From NCBI RefSeq assembly GCF_018362975.1, contig NZ_CP074371.1, forward strand, positions 5,952,001-6,016,000: DNA of 64,000 bases, written 5' to 3'. The position numbers were made by a program, and so were the translations under genes. Source of the DNA: Nocardia tengchongensis (lineage in GTDB: Bacteria; Actinomycetota; Actinomycetes; Mycobacteriales; Mycobacteriaceae). A model generated the notes under the pieces. The model saw only the letters and a list, made by a program, of their open reading frames with translations, did not search any database and had not been told where the DNA came from. Each line of letters starts with the position of its first letter. Positions within the stretch are counted from its first letter, which is position 1. This document shows positions 58,059 to 64,000 of the stretch, piece after piece.

Positions 58059-58969
58059 TGATCGACAGAGAAGACGTGATCCCCACACCCGACGCGGACG
58101 GCCCCGAAGATCCGGCCGCGAACACCGAGAACACCGGAGTCGACGAGACCGAAGAGCCCGCCGAGGCCGAGGAGACCGTCGACGCCGAGGAAGCCGAAGA
58201 GGTCGCGCGCACCGTCTCCGGATACGACGACGTCGCGCTGCTGTTCGAGGAACTGGCCGCCACGGTGCCCGGATCCGCGCGCCGCGCGGCGCTGCGCTCG
58301 CAGCTGATCAACCGCTGCATTCCGCTGGCCGACCACATCGCCCGCAAATTCAGCGGTCGCGGTGAACCTTTCGACGACCTCACCCAGGTCGCGCGGGTCG
58401 GCCTGGTGCACGCGGTGGACCGCTTCGACATCACCCGCGGCTCCAACTTCCTGTCCTTCGCGGTGCCCACCATCATGGGCGAGGTCCGCCGCTACTTCCG
58501 CGACAACACCTGGGCCATGCGGGTTCCCCGGCGCGTCAAGGAAACCCACCTGCGCATCGGCTCCGCCATCGACGCGCTCTCCCAGCAGCTGGGGCGCTCC
58601 CCCACCGCCAAGGAGATCGCCGCCGCCCTCGACATCGACGCCGACGAGGTCACCCAGGCGGTCATCGCCGGAAACGCCTACCAGCCCAGCAGCATCGACG
58701 CGGTCTCCGTCGGCCGCGACACCGAGGCCTCCCTGCTCGACACCCTCGGCGAGGAAGAATCCCAGTTCGACCGCGTCGAGGAGTACGTCGCGATCCGCCC
58801 CCTGCTGGCCGGCCTCCCCGAACGCGAACGCCGCATCCTCACCATGCGCTTCTTCGAATCCATGACCCAAACCCAGATCGCCCAGCAGATGGGCATCTCC
58901 CAGATGCACGTCTCCCGCATCCTGTCCAAGACCCTCGCCCGCCTCCGGGAGCAGTCGGCGCGGGAATGA
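58058..58969 (+). CDS. sigF: SigF/SigB-family sigma factor
   Basis: A 303-residue alternative sigma factor. A 50-residue Glu/Asp-rich N-terminal extension precedes region 2 ([51 protein letters not shown]). Region 3 ([17 protein letters not shown]) and region 4 ([37 protein letters not shown]) follow. This is the stress-response type with a partner-switching anti-sigma factor. It starts at GTG 58058, overlapping the rsbW stop. No anti-anti-sigma gene lies adjacent. Confidence 0.93.
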   Translation: MIDREDVIPTPDADGPEDPAANTENTGVDETEEPAEAEETVDAEEAEEVARTVSGYDDVALLFEELAATVPGSARRAALRSQLINRCIPLADHIARKFSGRGEPFDDLTQVARVGLVHAVDRFDITRGSNFLSFAVPTIMGEVRRYFRDNTWAMRVPRRVKETHLRIGSAIDALSQQLGRSPTAKEIAAALDIDADEVTQAVIAGNAYQPSSIDAVSVGRDTEASLLDTLGEEESQFDRVEEYVAIRPLLAGLPERERRILTMRFFESMTQTQIAQQMGISQMHVSRILSKTLARLREQSARE

Positions 58970-59057
58970 ACCCGGCGTGGCCGGTCCCCGGCATGGCGCC
59001 GGCATGGGTAGATTGCGACCGGACCATGGTCATCTCGGCCGGACGCAAAAGGGGTCG

Positions 59058-61118
<2,061 letters not shown>

Positions 61119-61289
61119 GGCGGCGCGACCCTGGGCATCGGCCGAGCCGCCGCTCCGGGACACGTCGGTGCAGCGGTGTCCGACCCGCCGTCGGATCGGG
61201 AGCGCTACGGCGGACACGATCGGTGACGACTCAGGTGCGGCACATCCGGTGGCCCCGTCCTGCTCAGCGGGCCGGGGCCTATCCGAATC

Positions 61290-63314
61290 CTATTGCGACT
61301 GTAGGGGTTTCCGAAGCGCTGCCACGAACATGGCGTCGGTGCCGTGGCGGTGGGGCCACAGCTGGGCGCCGGGGCCGTCGCCGAGTTCCGGGACGCCCGG
61401 AGCAGGTCGCGGGTGTCGAGCTGTTCCGCGGGGGTGCGGCGGACCAGGTCGGCGACCACGGACACCGTTTCCGGGAGGTGCGGGGACAGGTCGAGTAGAC
61501 CACCACGCCGCCGGGGCGGACGAGATCCCATGCGGCGGTGAGGAGTTCGCGCTGCAAGGTGACCAGTTCGCGGACGTCGGAGGGCTGGCGGCGCCAGCGG
61601 GCCTCCGGGCGGCGGCGCAGTGCGCCCAGGCCGGTGCACGGGGCGTCGACCAGGATGCGGTCGAAGCCCGGGGTCAGTCCGCTGTCGCGGCCGTCGGCCA
61701 CGTGGACGTCGACCGGCATGCCGCGGGTGGTCTTGCGGACCAGCTCCGCCCGGTGCTCGGCGGGTTCGACCGCGTCGACCCGGAAGCCGTCGATCTCGGC
61801 GATCGCGGCCAGCAATGCGGTCTTACCGCCGGGGCCCGCACACAGATCGAGCCAGCGACCGCCGTCCGGACCCTCCAGGGGTGCGCGGGTGAGCGCCAGG
61901 GCCACCAGCTGACTGCCTTCGTCCTGCACGGCGGCCATGCCCTCGCGGACCGGTTCCAGCTTCGCCGGATCACCGCCCTCGAGGTACACCGCGTACGGCG
62001 ACCAGCGGCCTTCCTCACCACCGGTGATCAGCGCCAGTTCCTCGGCGGTCATGTCGCCGGGCCGGGCCACCAGATGCACCAGCGGCCGTGCGTCGTCGGC
62101 TTCGAGGACCTCGCGCAGCTCGCCCGCCCGCGCGCCCAGCGCGTCGGCGAACGCCTGCGCGATCCACACCGATGCGCGAACTCGAAAGCCAGGTGCGCCA
62201 GCGGATCCGACGGCGCGAGCCGCTCCACCCACTCCTCCGGAGTGCGCTCGGCCACCCGCCGCAGCACCGCGTTCACGAACCCGGCCCGCCCCTGCCCGTA
62301 CTCGGACCGCGCCAGCGCCACCGACGTGTCGACGGCCGCGTGCGCCCCGATCCGAGTGCGCAGCAACTGATAGGTCCCCAGCCGCAGCGCATCCAGCAGC
62401 GGCCCGTCGATCTCGTCGACACCGCGCCCGGCGCAGTCCGCGATCACCGCGTCCAGCAGCCCCAGCGACCGCGAAGCCCCATAGGCCAATTCGGTGGCCA
62501 GCGCCGCATCGCGGCCACTGATCTTCCGCTCCCGCAACAACCCCGGCAGCACCAGATTGGCGTAGGCATCCCGCTCTCGCACGGCCCGCAGCACATCGCG
62601 CGCCACGATCCGCACCGGATCGGCCCCCGCCTTCTCCGCGCGCCGAGCGGCAGCGGCCCCCGGGTCGCCACCACGCGTCTCGGCCCCGCGCGCATCGGAA
62701 CCGGCGCGCTTCGAGCCCCGATCCCCTTGCCCCGCAGTCCGTTCGGCGGGCTTCCCCCGCCCACCGCCGCGATTGCCGCCGAAGGAACGACCACCCGAGG
62801 ACTCGCCCCGGTCACGTCCCGCACCACGCCGATCACCACCGGCCGACCGATCCGAACCCGAATCACGCCCGCCCGCAGCGAATCCGCCGCGGTCATCGTT
62901 GGTGCGGCGTGCGCCGCCGGAGCGGTCGTCCCGGCGTCCCGCGGACTCTCGACTGTCGTTGCCGAAAGAGCGTCCGCCGGCGGCCGAGTCGCGGCTCCCG
63001 CCCGATCGGGCCGACCCCGCATTGCGGTCTCCTCCGGCGTATCCGCCACGCCGGTCGTCCCCGCGGCCACGGTCCGCGGCCGTGTCGCCACGATCGCGCG
63101 GGGTGTAGCCCTCGCGGCCGCGCAGGCCGCCGGAGGAACGATTCGAGTCCGAATCACGGTCTCGCGCAGGGCGTTCGCCGCGGCCGAATCCGGCGCGGCG
63201 GTCGCCGCCCTCGGAATTGCGGGGCGTCGCGGACGGGTTCCCCGAGGTGTCGGGGGCCGCGGCGGCGGAGCGCCGGAAGGGGCGGCGGGGGGCGTTCTCG
63301 TCAGGATGGGTCAT
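61290..63314 (-). CDS. rsmB: 16S rRNA (cytosine-5) methyltransferase RsmB/Fmu, frameshifted, long RG-rich start
   Basis: ATG 63314 overlaps the fmt stop (ATGA). Residues 1 to about 220 are a low-complexity Arg/Gly/Asp/Ser tract. The NusB-like domain follows ([42 protein letters not shown]). The methyltransferase domain holds [19 protein letters not shown] and [23 protein letters not shown] (catalytic Cys in PCTG), then [16 protein letters not shown]. Frame changes near 62165, 61500 and 61390 split it; the third frame ends [17 protein letters not shown]. Each break is a single base with conservation on both sides. Confidence 0.85.
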
Positions 63315-64000
63315 TCGGTCACCGTTCCCGGTTCGAGGCGGGCGCCACGGGCCCAGTCCAGGGCGGGCATCATGCGTTTGCCCTGCGGCTGGACCTGGGT
63401 GAGGCGGACCGCGGTGGTGGCGGTGCCGATGAAGACGCCGCTCTTGCGGACGTCGATGGTGCGCGGCGGGAGGGTTTCCTCGACCAGTTCGACGGGGCCG
63501 AGTTTCAGGCGTTTGCCGTCGATCTCGGTCCAGGCGCCGGGGGCGGGGGTCACCGCGCGGATACGGCGGGAGATGGCCAGGGCGGGCTGATCCCAGCGGA
63601 TGCGGCCGGCCTCGGGTTCCACCTTGGGGGCGTAGGAGATGCCGTCGAGCGGCTGCGGAACCGCTTGCACGGTGCCGTCCTCCAGCCCGTCGAGAGTGGA
63701 TTCCAGCAGGTGCGATCCGCTTTCGGCGAGCCGCTCCAGCAGGGTGCCGGCGGTGTCGGTGACGGCGACCTTCTCGGTCATGGTGCCGAAGACCGGCCCG
63801 GTGTCGAGACCCTTCTCGATGAGGAAGGTCGACGCGCCGGTGTATTCGTCACCCGCCAGCAGCGCCGACTGCACCGGCGCCGCGCCACGCCAGGCGGGCA
63901 GCAGCGAGAAGTGCAGGTTGATCCAGCCGTGCCGGGGAATGGCGAGCACCGTTTCCGGCAGCAGCGCGCCGTAGGCGACCACCGGGCAGCAGTCCGGCGC
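63311..64000 (-). CDS. fmt: Methionyl-tRNA formyltransferase, 3' part (runs off window)
   Basis: About 229 codons are visible; the N-terminus lies beyond base 64000. [33 protein letters not shown] is the formyltetrahydrofolate-binding signature. The C-terminal OB-like domain ([23 protein letters not shown]) is complete. It formylates initiator Met-tRNA. Its TGA overlaps the rsmB ATG, so the pair is co-translated, as in other bacteria. Confidence 0.96.
   Translation of the reverse strand, partial: APDCCPVVAYGALLPETVLAIPRHGWINLHFSLLPAWRGAAPVQSALLAGDEYTGASTFLIEKGLDTGPVFGTMTEKVAVTDTAGTLLERLAESGSHLLESTLDGLEDGTVQAVPQPLDGISYAPKVEPEAGRIRWDQPALAISRRIRAVTPAPGAWTEIDGKRLKLGPVELVEETLPPRTIDVRKSGVFIGTATTAVRLTQVQPQGKRMMPALDWARGARLEPGTVTE

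Overview
This 64 kb window is high-GC actinobacterial DNA, most probably from Nocardia or a close relative in the Mycobacteriales. Three gene orders support this: uvrC-rapZ-yvcK-whiA followed by gap-pgk-tpiA; fmt-rsmB-rpe; and ribE-ribBA-ribH followed by a PH-domain membrane protein. All three occur in the same order in Mycobacterium. A KstD-type steroid dehydrogenase, a CysK2-type operon and many secreted Ala/Pro/Thr-rich envelope proteins fit the same group. The genus is inferred; the relationships come from recalled families, since no search was possible.

Layout. (1) 1-14 kb is accessory: a MerR regulator, an acetyltransferase relic, an MMPL exporter, a DUF1152 gene divergent from a GntR/UTRA regulator, several small island-type ORFs, and five degenerate-looking tRNA genes (Glu, Tyr, Met, Ser, Ser) within 441 bp. 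Two lipoproteins, a TipAS-type MerR regulator with a VOC protein, a TetR regulator and a secreted lipase follow. (2) 14-20 kb holds a META lipoprotein, a DEDD exonuclease, a secreted Ig-repeat protein, and E1 alpha and beta chains of a 2-oxoacid dehydrogenase that may be one fused gene. (3) 20-25 kb looks like one regulatory unit: an M56 metallopeptidase, an operon of small membrane protein, CysK2-like enzyme and MFS transporter, and a BlaI/CopY-type repressor. Near-identical TCTACGTA...TACGTAGA palindromes precede each of the three transcription units. (4) 25-35 kb holds an ACT protein, a TIGR02452/macro-like protein, an enoyl-CoA hydratase, a VCBS/DUF1929-like protein, a DUF5685 protein with a Cys-rich tail, a solitary TnpB-like gene abutting it, a KstD, a TetR and a DUF389 protein. 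(5) 35-45 kb is core: glycolysis (gap-pgk-tpiA) and whiA-yvcK-rapZ-uvrC. (6) 45-53 kb holds a YcaQ-type glycosylase, an FAD dehydrogenase behind two 22-bp palindromes, an amino-acid permease and a gamma-glutamyltransferase. (7) 53-64 kb holds ribH-ribBA-ribE, rpe, an RsbW/SigF pair, nadE, rsmB and the 3' part of fmt.

Quality warning. At least ten genes between 14.2 and 34.6 kb, plus rsmB at 61-63 kb, are conserved across two or more reading frames with no obvious loss of sequence. Single-base indels in GC-rich runs, as from sequencing or assembly error, explain this better than true gene death. For these genes I give the span of the whole inferred gene and the approximate break points.
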